From assembly GCF_014205015.1 (NCBI RefSeq), contig NZ_JACHMO010000001.1:2914001-2978000 (forward strand): a stretch of 64,000 nucleotides of DNA. The letters are read 5' to 3'. The position numbers and the translations under genes are program-made. The notes below the pieces were generated by a model that saw nothing but the letters and a program-made list of their open reading frames with translations, searched no databases and had not been told where the DNA came from. Shown one piece after another: positions 7,307 to 15,370 of this stretch. This DNA is from Saccharothrix ecbatanensis. GTDB taxonomy: Bacteria; Actinomycetota; Actinomycetes; Mycobacteriales; Pseudonocardiaceae. How positions within the stretch are numbered: position 1 is the stretch's first letter; each line of letters starts with the position of its first letter.

Positions 7307-8731
7307 TCACCCACCAACCCGCTGTTGAGCACCAACCCGGTTCTTGCCCACCAACCCGGTAGCCACGATCAGCAACCCCACAGCCGTCGCGATCACCGGC
7401 ACCACCAGCGCCCGGTGGAACCCCTCCAGCAACCCGGCCTCCCCCACGCTCAGCGAAGCGGCCATGCCCAGGCCGAGCGCGCCGCCGAACTGGAACGACG
7501 TGTTCCAGATGCCACCGGCCAGCCCTTGCTCCTCATCCGCGACGCCCTCCACCGCGACGATCGTCAACGTGCCGTAGACCAGCGTGAACGCCACCCCGAG
7601 CAGCACCATGGTCGGGAACATCGCGGTCCAGTAGTCGGCGTCGGCGGGGATGCCGAGGAACAACGCGTAGGCGACGAGCGCGACCGCGAAGCCGGCGACC
7701 AGGACCTTGGGGTTGCCGAACCGGTCGACCAGCCTCGGCGTCAGGGTCGGCGCGAGCACCGAGTCGATGGCGATCACCAGCAGGGCCAGGCCGGTCTGCA
7801 ACGCGGTCCAGCCGCGCAGGTCCTGGAGGTACAGCACGGTGATGAACTGGAAGCCGACGAACGATCCGGCGAACAGGATCGTGGCCAGGTTCGCCCGCAC
7901 CAGGTTCACGCTGCGGAAGATGCCCAGCCGCATCAGCGGCGCACTGGACCTCCGTTCCGCGATCACGAACGCCACCAGCAGGGCGACGCTGATCGCCGCC
8001 GTCAGCACCGTCTCGCTGGGCGGGACCTCCGGGGCGACCACCACCGTGTAGACCACGCCGACCGCGCCGAGCGTCATCGTGATCGCGCCGAAGACGTCGT
8101 AGCCCTGGCCGGTCCGGGGCGGCGCGTCGTCGTGCGCGATCAGCCTGACCGCCAGGACCAGGATCACCGCGGCGAGGATGACCGGGACGAAGAACACCCA
8201 GCGCCAGCCGAGCGCGGTCAGCAGGCCGCCGACGACGAGGCCGAGCGAGAAGCCACCCGCCGCCGTGCCCGCGTACCAGAGCAGGGCACGGTTGCGCAGT
8301 GGTCCTTCGGGGAAGCTCGTGGTGATCAGGGACAGCCCGGCGGGCGTCATGAACGCGGCGGCCAGGCCGGTCATCGCCCGTGCGGTGATCAGCATCCAGC
8401 CGTCGGTGGCCAGGCCGCCCAGCCCGGAGAACACGACGAACACGGTCAGCCAGAGGACGAACATCCGGCGTCGGCCGAGCAGGTCGGCTGCGCGACCGCC
8501 CAGCAGCATGAAGCCGCCGTAGGCGAGCACGTAGGCGCTCACGACCCACTGGAGTTCGCCGGGGGCCATGCCGAGGTCCCCCCTGATCGCGGGGAGGGCG
8601 ACACCCAGCATCGAGACGTCGACGCCTTCGAGGAAGATCGAGCCGCACAGAACGAACAGCAGTGCGCGGGCGCGCGGGGTCATGCGGGTCAGGCCGCCGT
8701 CTACCGGTGGGCTCTGCGATGTCGTGTGCAC
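7307..8731 (-). CDS. MFS multidrug transporter (DHA2/EmrB-QacA type)
   Basis: A 474-residue integral membrane protein with about 14 hydrophobic segments. Family marks are VDVSMLGVALPAIRGDLG in helix 1, LLGGRAADLLGRRRMF in the loop between helices 2 and 3, and AGLSLITTSFPEGPLRNRA. Such pumps exchange protons for drugs. The GTG at 8731 has GGAG four bases upstream; an upstream ATG lacks this. No regulator is adjacent, but a short palindrome lies 22 bp upstream of the start codon. It ends at the shared terminator 7255-7286. Confidence 0.88.
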   Translation of the reverse strand: MHTTSQSPPVDGGLTRMTPRARALLFVLCGSIFLEGVDVSMLGVALPAIRGDLGMAPGELQWVVSAYVLAYGGFMLLGGRAADLLGRRRMFVLWLTVFVVFSGLGGLATDGWMLITARAMTGLAAAFMTPAGLSLITTSFPEGPLRNRALLWYAGTAAGGFSLGLVVGGLLTALGWRWVFFVPVILAAVILVLAVRLIAHDDAPPRTGQGYDVFGAITMTLGAVGVVYTVVVAPEVPPSETVLTAAISVALLVAFVIAERRSSAPLMRLGIFRSVNLVRANLATILFAGSFVGFQFITVLYLQDLRGWTALQTGLALLVIAIDSVLAPTLTPRLVDRFGNPKVLVAGFAVALVAYALFLGIPADADYWTAMFPTMVLLGVAFTLVYGTLTIVAVEGVADEEQGLAGGIWNTSFQFGGALGLGMAASLSVGEAGLLEGFHRALVVPVIATAVGLLIVATGLVGKNRVGAQQRVGG

Positions 8732-8752
8732 TTCACTCCTTGGTCCGCCGCT

Positions 8753-8766
8753 TGCATGCACATGCA
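8753..8766. promoter_or_regulatory. Short palindrome upstream of MFS gene
   Basis: TGCATG-CA-CATGCA, 22 bp upstream of the MFS start codon, in a run of ATGCA-type sequence. It could be a repressor site; its shortness makes this weak. Confidence 0.3.
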
Positions 8767-8821
8767 TCATCTGCCATGCGCGACGGGCGCGGAAGAAGGC
8801 ACTTTGAAGTCACCTCTCCGG

Positions 8822-9322
8822 CTATCTGGGCCCCAGGCCGGTCTTCCCGTCCAGCAACTCACGCACCGCGTCGAGGTGACCGGCATGGCGTGCGGTCTCC
8901 TCGATCATGTGCAGGACGATCCGACGTAAATCGGTGGTCTCCTCACCCAGCCAGCCCGGATGACGCCCCACCGGGGCTGTCGACAGCGGCAGGGAGGCGA
9001 GCGCGGCGTCCGACCGCTCGCACTGCTCCCGGTAGAACGCGAACACCTCGGACGGCGATCTCGGCGTGGTGAACGGCGCGGGGTCGGCCCACGGCAACGG
9101 GTCGGCGTGCCCGGTGAGGATTTCCTGGAACCAGTGCCGCTCGGCGTAGCCCAGGTGTTCGACCATGGCCAGCGGTGTCCACCCCGAGGGCAGGACCGGG
9201 GTCGTCAACGCCACGTCGTCGAGGCCTTCGAGGATCGCCAGCACCGCACCGCGCTGCGCGTCCAGGAACATCGCCAACGCGCTCTTCTCCTCGTCCACCG
9301 TGGCCCCCGTCGTCCCGATCAT
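8822..9322 (-). CDS. DinB/DUF664-family protein
   Basis: A 166-residue four-helix protein of the DinB superfamily, known for thiol-dependent transferases and hydrolases with three His metal ligands. Candidates are the His in MVEHLGYAERHW and the pair in IEETARHAGHLD. The ATG at 9322 is the first that fits the family length; longer frames run into the ligase gene. It begins 53 nt after the ligase stop codon on the same strand. The physiological substrate is unknown. Confidence 0.85.
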   Translation of the reverse strand: MIGTTGATVDEEKSALAMFLDAQRGAVLAILEGLDDVALTTPVLPSGWTPLAMVEHLGYAERHWFQEILTGHADPLPWADPAPFTTPRSPSEVFAFYREQCERSDAALASLPLSTAPVGRHPGWLGEETTDLRRIVLHMIEETARHAGHLDAVRELLDGKTGLGPR

Positions 9323-9375
9323 GCAGTCGCCGGAAGCTAACAGGCCCCACCGACAATTCCGGTCAACCAGACAGG

Positions 9376-10368
9376 TCAACCAGACACCCGGGGCGGCATC
9401 ACGACGTCCTCGGGGTTCTTGTCCGGCCGCAGCCCGCGCCACGACGAGTGCCGCAGCCGGCCGTCCGTCGTCCACGCCCGGTACTCGACCTCGCCGACCA
9501 GGTCGGGGTCCACCCAGTGGGCGCGGCGGGCCTGGTCGAGGGGCACCGGGCCGGCGAACGGCGACGTGGTCCGGGCCAAAGGCAGCAGCCGTCCCTGGAG
9601 GTCGACCAGCGCCGCGTGGGTGAAGCCGGTGCCGACCTTGCCCACGTACCGGAGACCGTCGTCGGTCGGCACGCCGAGCAGCAGTGACCCGATCGTGCCC
9701 GCGCGGCGACCGTCACCGGGCCGCCAGCCGCCGATCAGCACCTCCTGCGTGCGCACCAACGGCACCTTCACCCACGCCGTCGAGCGACGTCCGGGCTCGT
9801 ACCGGGAGGAGACCCGTTTGGCGACCACGCCTTCGAGCCCGTAGTCCTCGGCCACCGCCAACACGTCCCGACCGTCCACGTCGGTGAACGACGGCGGCAC
9901 GCGCACCTCGGCCCGGCCGCCCAGCCCGAGCGTCGCCAGCTCGTCCCGGCGGGTCGTGTACGGCTCGCCGAGCAGCGACCGTCCGTCCAGGTGCAGGAGG
10001 TCGAACACGTAGTACACGAGGGGCACGCGGGCCATCAGGTCGTCACCGGGTCGGGCGACGTGCATGCGGGACTGCAACCGGCCGAAATCCGGCTGCTTCT
10101 GTGCGCCGAGAGCGACGATCTCGCCGTCCAGGACGGCTTCCCGTTCACCCAGAAGTGCGGACAGCGCCCGGACCTCCGGGTAGGTCGCGGACACCTCCAG
10201 GTCGTTGCGGGTCATCGCCCGCACCCGCCCGCCACGCACGTAGGTGACCGCTCGGACACCGTCCCACTTGAACTCGAACGCCCACCCCGTGCCCGCCGGC
10301 AGGACGCCCGACGAGGCCAGCATGGGACGGATCAGCTCGGGGAACGCGGTCTCGGCGCGCAACGGCAT
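9376..10368 (-). CDS. ATP-dependent DNA ligase (LigD ligase-domain type)
   Basis: A 330-residue enzyme matching the ligase module of bacterial end-joining LigD: adenylation motif FEFKWDGVRA with nucleophile Lys34, DGEIVAL, YYVFDLLHLDG, EGVVAKR, and a C-terminal OB fold with VGKVGTGF and RHSSWRG. Polymerase and nuclease modules are absent and no Ku gene is nearby, so it is a stand-alone ligase. The ATG at 10368, preceded by AAGGGACGG, is preferred to an upstream TTG. It reseals nicks using ATP. Confidence 0.9.
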   Translation of the reverse strand: MPLRAETAFPELIRPMLASSGVLPAGTGWAFEFKWDGVRAVTYVRGGRVRAMTRNDLEVSATYPEVRALSALLGEREAVLDGEIVALGAQKQPDFGRLQSRMHVARPGDDLMARVPLVYYVFDLLHLDGRSLLGEPYTTRRDELATLGLGGRAEVRVPPSFTDVDGRDVLAVAEDYGLEGVVAKRVSSRYEPGRRSTAWVKVPLVRTQEVLIGGWRPGDGRRAGTIGSLLLGVPTDDGLRYVGKVGTGFTHAALVDLQGRLLPLARTTSPFAGPVPLDQARRAHWVDPDLVGEVEYRAWTTDGRLRHSSWRGLRPDKNPEDVVMPPRVSG

Positions 10369-10473
10369 ACGACCGTCCCTTGTAGACGGACATTGCGCCA
10401 AGTGTCACCCCGGCGGCCCGGCGCCGCACGTCGGACTTACGCGCCGGCCGCGTTCCGAGTGTTGAATTCGGGG

Positions 10474-10533
10474 GTCCTGAACGTAGGACACGGTGGTCCT
10501 GAACGTAGGACTCGCGCGTTCTGAACGTAGGAC
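10474..10533. repeat. Three 22-bp tandem repeats, each carrying a 16-bp palindrome
   Basis: GTCCTGAACGTAGGAC occurs at 10474-10489 and 10496-10511, and as GTTCTGAACGTAGGAC at 10518-10533. Each is an inverted repeat (GTCCT-N6-AGGAC) and the spacing is exactly 22 bp, close to two helical turns. The array abuts the stop codon of the ArsR-ArsN gene and lies upstream of the ligase gene, so it could be a protein-binding array, a terminator-like structure or a dispersed genomic repeat. Confidence 0.75.
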
Positions 10534-11367
10534 TCACGGGGATTTGCGGCGTTCGAGCATGACGGTGTCGCGCCACACGCCGTGGTGCTGGGCGATGCGT
10601 TCGCGGACGCCCACGGTGCGGAAGCCGGCCGAGTGGTGCAGGGCGATGCTGGCCCGGTTCTCCGGGAAGATGCCGGTCTGGAGGGTCCACAGGCCACCCT
10701 CGTCGGCTGCGGTGACCTGCCTGTGCAGCAACGCCTTGCCCACCCCGCGACCGCGGAAGCCCTCACCCACGTACACCGAGTTCTCGGCCACGCCGGAGTA
10801 GCACTCGCGGGTCGACACGGGGGCTAGTGCGGCCCATCCGGCCACCTCGCCGTCGATGACCGCCACCCAGCGGTGGTCCGGCAGCCACTTGGATTCGAGG
10901 ACGCGTCGACTGGGGGTCTCGGTCTCGAAGGTGGCGTTGCCGGTGGCGATGCCCTCACCGTAGACGCGGCGGACGTCGGCCCAGTCGTCCTCCGCCAAGG
11001 CGCGGACGGTCACGTCGGACGGCAGGTCCACCGGGCAGCACGGCCGGGTGACGATCGTCCCCATCACGGCGTCCGCCGCGTGCGGCAGGCCGGTGCAGCA
11101 CGCCGCGTTGACCGACACGAGGGTCGCGGTGCCCTCCTTGCGCAGCCGGACGAAGCCCACGTCGGCGAGTTTCCGCAGGTGGTGCGAGCAAGTGGACTGA
11201 CTCACGCCGACCGCCTCGGTGAGCGCGCCGACCGTAATCTCGCCAGGGTGGATGGCGACGGTGTGCAGCAGCCGCACCCTGGTCGGGTCGGCCAGGCACG
11301 CGAACCACTCGGCGTACGTGGTGGCGTCCTCCGGAGCGAGGCCCGGGGTGGGCAGCAGCGTCGTCAT
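10534..11367 (-). CDS. ArsR-type repressor fused to a PAT/ArsN1-like N-acetyltransferase
   Basis: A 277-residue two-domain protein. Residues 15-100 are an ArsR/SmtB winged helix (FACLADPTRVRLLHTV, VSQSTCSHHLRKLADVGFV) followed by cysteine pairs Cys90-Cys91 and Cys110-Cys111, good trivalent-arsenic ligands. Residues 118-277 are a GNAT domain very like phosphinothricin acetyltransferase: ATFETETPS, AENSVYVGEGFRGRGVGKAL, FPENRASIALHHSAGF. Known relatives called ArsN1 acetylate the antibiotic arsinothricin. It is divergent from the flavoprotein gene across a 99-bp promoter region, so it probably represses both directions and also modifies an arsenic compound or glutamate analogue. Confidence 0.85.
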   Translation of the reverse strand: MTTLLPTPGLAPEDATTYAEWFACLADPTRVRLLHTVAIHPGEITVGALTEAVGVSQSTCSHHLRKLADVGFVRLRKEGTATLVSVNAACCTGLPHAADAVMGTIVTRPCCPVDLPSDVTVRALAEDDWADVRRVYGEGIATGNATFETETPSRRVLESKWLPDHRWVAVIDGEVAGWAALAPVSTRECYSGVAENSVYVGEGFRGRGVGKALLHRQVTAADEGGLWTLQTGIFPENRASIALHHSAGFRTVGVRERIAQHHGVWRDTVMLERRKSP

Positions 11368-11466
11368 GACCCCAGACTATCGACAAACACCGATGGTTGC
11401 ATCTATCTACGTTCCTCGATACATTCTCCTCGTTCGATCGATGAACGCCGATGAAAGAGGTGTCTG
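11368..11466. promoter_or_regulatory. Divergent arsenic promoter region with ArsR-like half-sites
   Basis: The 99-bp gap between the ArsR-ArsN fusion and the flavoprotein is AT-rich for this genome. It holds ATCG-N8-CGAT (11379-11394) and further ATCTA/TCGAT elements around 11401-11443 (TATCTACGTTCCTCGATA, TTCGATCGATGAA), resembling operators of actinobacterial ArsR proteins. Promoters in both directions are expected here. Confidence 0.5.
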
Positions 11467-12987
11467 GTGGACGAGCTCTCCGTTGTCGTGGTCGGGGCGG
11501 GGCCGGTCGGGTTGGCCGCGGCGGCCCACCTGCTGGAGCGCGGGTTGCGGCCGTTGGTGCTCGAAGCGGGCCCGCAGGCGGGTGCGGCGGTGGCGCAGTG
11601 GCGGCACGTCCGGCTGTTCTCGCAGTGGTCCGAACTGGTCGACCCGGCCGCACGCCGGCTGCTGGAGCCCACCGGGTGGAGCGCGCCCGACCCGGACGGC
11701 TACCCCACCGGCGAGGAGTGGGCGGCGGAGTACCTGGTGCCGTTGGCGCGGGCGCTCGGCGACCACGTCCGGGTGAACTCGCGGGTCGTCGGGGTCACGC
11801 GCCGGGGACGGGACCGGGTCGTGGACGCGGGCCGGGACAGCGAGCCGTTGACGGTGCACGTCGAGGGCGGCGAGCGGATCACCGCCCGCGCGCTGGTCGA
11901 CGCGTCGGGCACGTGGGGTGTGCCGAACCCGCTGGGCGGTGACGGGCTGCCGGCCGCCGGTGAGCCGGAGGCGTCCGACCGGATCGGCTACCGCGTGCCG
12001 GACGTGGTCGGCGAGGAGGCCCGGTACGCGGGCAAGCGGATCGCCGTGGCGGGCAGCGGGCACTCCGCGCTCACCGCCCTGATCGCGCTGGCCGACGTGG
12101 CCGAGCGGCACCCCGACACGAAGATCACGTGGCTGCTGCGCCGCGGCGCGGTCGGCGCCGTGTTCGGTGGCGGCGAGGCGGACCAGCTGCCGGCGCGCGG
12201 CGCGTTGGGGCTCAAGGCGAAGGAAGCGGTGAAGGCCGGGCACGTCGAGGTGGTCACCGGGTTCCGCACGGAGGCGGTCGAGCGTGACGGCGAGCGCCTG
12301 GTGCTGGTGTCGGAGGACGGGCACCGGCTCGACCCGGTGGACGAGGTCGTGGCGCTGACCGGGTTCCGACCGGACCACTCGTGGCAGTCCGAGGTGCGGC
12401 TGGACCTCGACCCGGTGCTCCAGGCGCCCACCAGGCTGGCGCCGCTGGTCGACCCGAACGTGCACTCGTGCGGCACGGTGTACCCGCACGGCGCGAACGA
12501 GCTGCGGCACCCGGAGCCGGGCGTCTACCTGGTGGGCATGAAGAGCTACGGCCGCGCGCCGACGTTCCTCGCGTTGACCGGGTACGAGCAGGTGCGCAGC
12601 GTGGCGGCGGAGATCGCGGGTGACCACGAGTCGGCGGCGAAGGTCGAGCTGAAGCTGCCGGAGACCGGCGTGTGCGGCGGGTCCGGTGTGTTCGACGTGG
12701 CCAAGCCGGAATCTTCGGGCGGCTGCTGCGCCGCGCCGTCCGTGGCGGCAAAGGACGAGCCGGCGGCGGCAGCGAAGGCCGAGCCGGTGCCGGCGGTGAC
12801 GAAGGTCGAGGCGGCGCCAGCGGTGGCGAAGGTGGAGCCGGAGTCGGGCGGCTGTTGCGGCACGCCGTCCGTGGCGAAGGACGAGGCGGCGCCGGCGGTG
12901 GCGAACGTCGAGCCGGAGTCGGGTGGCTGCTGCGGCACGCCGTCGGTGGCGGATCTGACGCTGACCGCGTCGGGTGCGCGAGCCTGA
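11467..12987 (+). CDS. ArsO-like flavin-dependent oxidoreductase with Cys-Cys repeat tail
   Basis: A 506-residue flavoprotein. An N-terminal FAD site (VVVGAGPVGLAAAAHLLERG) and a second dinucleotide site (IAVAGSGHSALTAL) place it with flavin monooxygenase/thioredoxin-reductase-like enzymes, such as ArsO of Streptomyces arsenic islands. From about residue 400 it changes into an Ala/Val/Lys/Glu-rich tail with three SGGCC motifs (Cys420-421, 463-464, 488-489) and a GVCGG; the last two lie in a 75-bp DNA duplication. The tail may bind or shuttle As(III). A GTG start follows AGAGG, and the 3' end overlaps the MFS gene by 14 bp. Substrate unproven. Confidence 0.75.
   Translation: MDELSVVVVGAGPVGLAAAAHLLERGLRPLVLEAGPQAGAAVAQWRHVRLFSQWSELVDPAARRLLEPTGWSAPDPDGYPTGEEWAAEYLVPLARALGDHVRVNSRVVGVTRRGRDRVVDAGRDSEPLTVHVEGGERITARALVDASGTWGVPNPLGGDGLPAAGEPEASDRIGYRVPDVVGEEARYAGKRIAVAGSGHSALTALIALADVAERHPDTKITWLLRRGAVGAVFGGGEADQLPARGALGLKAKEAVKAGHVEVVTGFRTEAVERDGERLVLVSEDGHRLDPVDEVVALTGFRPDHSWQSEVRLDLDPVLQAPTRLAPLVDPNVHSCGTVYPHGANELRHPEPGVYLVGMKSYGRAPTFLALTGYEQVRSVAAEIAGDHESAAKVELKLPETGVCGGSGVFDVAKPESSGGCCAAPSVAAKDEPAAAAKAEPVPAVTKVEAAPAVAKVEPESGGCCGTPSVAKDEAAPAVANVEPESGGCCGTPSVADLTLTASGARA
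12826..12951 (+). repeat. 75-bp in-frame duplication encoding the SGGCCGTPSV tail units
   Basis: The segment beginning at 12826 repeats from 12901 with a few substitutions, keeping frame. Each copy encodes AKVEPE/ANVEPE followed by SGGCCGTPSV. A more diverged unit lies upstream around 12715-12750. It shows that the vicinal-cysteine tail grew by duplication. Confidence 0.75.
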
Positions 12988-14200
12988 GGTGGTGCGGCCC
13001 GGTGTGCTCAAGGGGCACGCCGGGCCGCGCCGTGTCCTGGTCGTCCTCTGCCTGACGCAGATCACCAGCTGGGGCGTGCTGTTCTACGGCTTCCCGGTAC
13101 TCGCTCCCACCATCGCGGCCGACCGGGGGTGGTCCGGCGCGGCGGTTACCGGGGCGTTCTCGGTGGCGCTGCTGGTCAGCGCCGTGGTCGGGGTGCCGGT
13201 CGGCCGACTGCTCGACCGGCACGGCCCCCGCGTGGTGATGACGGTCGGGTCGGTGCTGGCGGTGGCGGCGCTGGGCTTGGTGGCGTCGGCGCGGTCGTTA
13301 CCGTGGTTCTACGCGGGGTGGGTGTTGGTCGGGGTGGCGATGGCCGGGGTGCTGTACCAGCCCGCGTTCGCCGCCCTGACCCGCTGGCACGGCGCGGAAC
13401 GCCGGGTGGCCGCGCTGACCGTGGTGACGTTGGCGGGCGGGCTGGCGAGCACGGTGTTCGCCCCGCTCACCGACGCGTTGGCCGGGCACTTCAGCTGGCG
13501 GGAGACCTACCTGGTGCTCGCCGCGCTGCTGGCCGTGCTCACCATCCCCGCGCACCTGTTCGGCCTGCGGCTGCCGTGGCCCGCCCATCCGGCGGCAACG
13601 GACGGCCGCCGTCCGACCACGATCGCGCGCAGCCGCCCGTTCGTGCTGCTCGTGGTCTCGATGAGCGTCGGCGCGGTGGCCGTGTACGGGATCGTCGTCG
13701 CGCTCGTGCCGCTGTTCGTGGAACGGGGAGTCTCCCCAACCACCGCCGCCTGGGCGCTCGGTCTGAGCGGCGTGGGTCAGGTGCTCGGACGCCTCGGCTA
13801 CGGGCGTCTGGTGGCGAAGTTCGGCGTGAAGGCCCGAACCGCGGGCGTCCTGTCCGCGGCGGCCACCACGACCCTCCTCTTAGGACTGATACCCGGTCCG
13901 GCCGGCGCGCTCGTCGCCGCCGCGGTGCTGGCAGGCGTCGTCCGGGGCATCTTCACGCTCACCCAGGCCACCGCCATCTCCGACCGCTGGGGCACCGCCC
14001 ACTATGGACGACTCAGCGGCCTCCTCCACGCGCCGCTGACCGTCACCGCCGCCGTCGCACCGTGGGCGGCGATCGCACTCGCCGGACCACTGGGCGGCTA
14101 CCCGGCGGTGTTCACCCTGCTGGCGGCGGTGGGACTGGTCGCGGCCGCGATCTCCCTCAAGTCCGTGCCGTCCCGACGGGACACTTACACTGTGGAGTAG
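12974..14200 (+). CDS. MFS permease of the arsenic island
   Basis: A 408-residue protein with about 12 hydrophobic helices, among them LTQITSWGVLFYGFPVLAP and VGRLLDRHGPRVVM, the latter the MFS loop between helices 2 and 3. Its GTG start lies inside the last codons of the flavoprotein gene, so the two are translationally coupled and should handle the same compound. Since no ArsB or Acr3 is present, this may be the exporter for the oxidised or acetylated arsenic product. It is not obviously ArsJ, and no gapdh partner is present. Substrate inferred from context only. Confidence 0.75.
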   Translation: MREPEVVRPGVLKGHAGPRRVLVVLCLTQITSWGVLFYGFPVLAPTIAADRGWSGAAVTGAFSVALLVSAVVGVPVGRLLDRHGPRVVMTVGSVLAVAALGLVASARSLPWFYAGWVLVGVAMAGVLYQPAFAALTRWHGAERRVAALTVVTLAGGLASTVFAPLTDALAGHFSWRETYLVLAALLAVLTIPAHLFGLRLPWPAHPAATDGRRPTTIARSRPFVLLVVSMSVGAVAVYGIVVALVPLFVERGVSPTTAAWALGLSGVGQVLGRLGYGRLVAKFGVKARTAGVLSAAATTTLLLGLIPGPAGALVAAAVLAGVVRGIFTLTQATAISDRWGTAHYGRLSGLLHAPLTVTAAVAPWAAIALAGPLGGYPAVFTLLAAVGLVAAAISLKSVPSRRDTYTVE

Positions 14201-14219
14201 GACGTCTCAGGGGGCTGCG

Positions 14220-14573
14220 GTGGCTGTGGGTAGTGACGAGTTCTTCCGGATGGTGAACGCGCTCGTCGACGTCGAACGCAAGGACAGCGGGGACTACAGC
14301 TCGTACGGCGTGCGGGGAAAGCGGTTCGGCTACTACTGGCCGCGCACGCAGACCGTGGGCCTGAAGCAGACCATCTCCGAACAGCTCGCGCTGGTGGCCG
14401 AGCGGCCGGACGTGTTCGAGGAGCAGTTCACGGCCGGCGGCTTCGGCTGGGTCGTCGTGTGCCTGGAGGGCATCGAGGCCGACGAGCTGTCCGAGTTGGT
14501 CTTCGAGGCGTGGCGGCTGTCCGCGCCCGAGGAGCTGATCGCCGTGGCGCCCGACCCGGCCCGGTCCCGCTGA
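14220..14573 (+). CDS. MmcQ/YjbR-like small protein
   Basis: A 117-residue cytoplasmic protein with the MmcQ/YjbR arrangement (GKRFGYYWPRTQTVGLKQTISEQLALVAERPDVF, shown here in part: GLKQTISEQLALV). These proteins share a CyaY-like fold and have no settled function. The GTG start is preceded by AGGGGG. It begins 19 nt after the MFS gene, so it may be the last gene of that transcript, though its family has no known arsenic link. Confidence 0.65.
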   Translation: MAVGSDEFFRMVNALVDVERKDSGDYSSYGVRGKRFGYYWPRTQTVGLKQTISEQLALVAERPDVFEEQFTAGGFGWVVVCLEGIEADELSELVFEAWRLSAPEELIAVAPDPARSR

Positions 14574-14600
14574 CGGTTCAGGCCCGCTGACGGTTCAGGC
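14566..14600. repeat. 17-bp tandem duplication across two convergent stop codons
   Basis: CCCGCTGACGGTTCAGG occurs twice in direct tandem. The first copy supplies the stop codon of the YjbR-like gene and the second that of the convergent arsC gene. Probably a replication-slippage duplication. Confidence 0.6.
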
Positions 14601-15254
14601 GGCCGGCACGTCCAGTTCCGCGAGCAGGGCGCGGACCCGGCGTTCGATCTCGTCGCGCACCGGGCGGACGTCGGCCACGTCCTTGCCCGCCGGGTCGTCC
14701 AACGTCCAGTCCAGGTAGCGCTTGCCCGGGTAGACGGGGCACGCGTCGCCGCAGCCCATCGTGACCACGACGTCGGCGGCGCGGATGATCTCCTCGGTCC
14801 ACGGCTTGGGGAACTCGCCGGTGATGTCGATCCCGCGTTCGGCCATCGCCTCGATCGCGGACGGGTTGATCTCGAAGCCCGGCTCGGAGCCGCCCGACCA
14901 GGCCACGGCCGCGTCCCCGGCCAGGTGCTGGAAGAACCCGAGCGCCATCTGGCTGCGGCCGGCGTTGTGCACGCACAGGAACAGCACGGTCGGCTTGCCG
15001 TCCTGGTGGTGCCCCTCCACCCGTGCCAGGGCGTGCAGGCGCTGACGGGCGAACCGCTCGGCCAGCAGCGGCAGGAAGTTCGGGATGGTGCTGTGCGCCG
15101 CGAACTGGTCATAGCTGGAGTACAGGAACCGCTCGATCGTCTCCGCGCCGAACACCCCGTCGAACGACTCGCGCAACCGGACGGCGGCCGTGCGCAGGGC
15201 GAGTTGCTGGTCGACGCTCAGGTCGTGGCGGCGGTGTTCGCTGGTCCCGGTCAT
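14595..15254 (-). CDS. arsC: Arsenate reductase with N-terminal three-helix domain
   Basis: A 219-residue reductase turning arsenate into arsenite. Residues about 90-215 are the low-molecular-weight phosphatase fold: nucleophile loop CVHNAGRS (Cys94, Arg100), MGCGDACP with further redox cysteines, and YLDWTLDDPAG. Residues 1-80 form the extra helical domain (FLYSSYDQFAAHSTIPNFLPLLAERF) seen in actinobacterial enzymes, some of which use mycothiol/mycoredoxin; electron donor here is unknown. It is divergent from the ArsR-ArsC fusion across a promoter region with three palindromes. Confidence 0.92.
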   Translation of the reverse strand: MTGTSEHRRHDLSVDQQLALRTAAVRLRESFDGVFGAETIERFLYSSYDQFAAHSTIPNFLPLLAERFARQRLHALARVEGHHQDGKPTVLFLCVHNAGRSQMALGFFQHLAGDAAVAWSGGSEPGFEINPSAIEAMAERGIDITGEFPKPWTEEIIRAADVVVTMGCGDACPVYPGKRYLDWTLDDPAGKDVADVRPVRDEIERRVRALLAELDVPAA

Positions 15255-15287
15255 CGTTCCAACCCTCCGGCATTCTCAGTCAACGTT

Positions 15288-15370
15288 TATTGAGTCAATA
15301 GTCGTTGAGCATCCCGGTGGGCGTCAACACGTTGACTGGGTGAACCCGCTCAAGCATCATTGACTCAATG
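15288..15370. promoter_or_regulatory. Three ArsR-type operators in a divergent promoter
   Basis: Perfect palindromes TATTGA-G-TCAATA (15288-15300), GTCAAC-AC-GTTGAC (15323-15336) and CATTGA-C-TCAATG (15358-15370). The first and third share the ATTGA-N-TCAAT core; the third includes the ATG of the ArsR-ArsC gene. They are about 35 bp apart centre to centre and should let one ArsR protein shut both arsC and the fusion operon. Confidence 0.75.

Noticed and set aside
10474..10533. Possible mini CRISPR array
   Set aside because: Only three 16-bp palindromes with 6-bp gaps; no spacers of suitable length and no cas genes.
12974..14200. ArsJ organoarsenical exporter
   Set aside because: ArsJ works with a linked glyceraldehyde-3-phosphate dehydrogenase, which is absent; sequence alone does not support the name.
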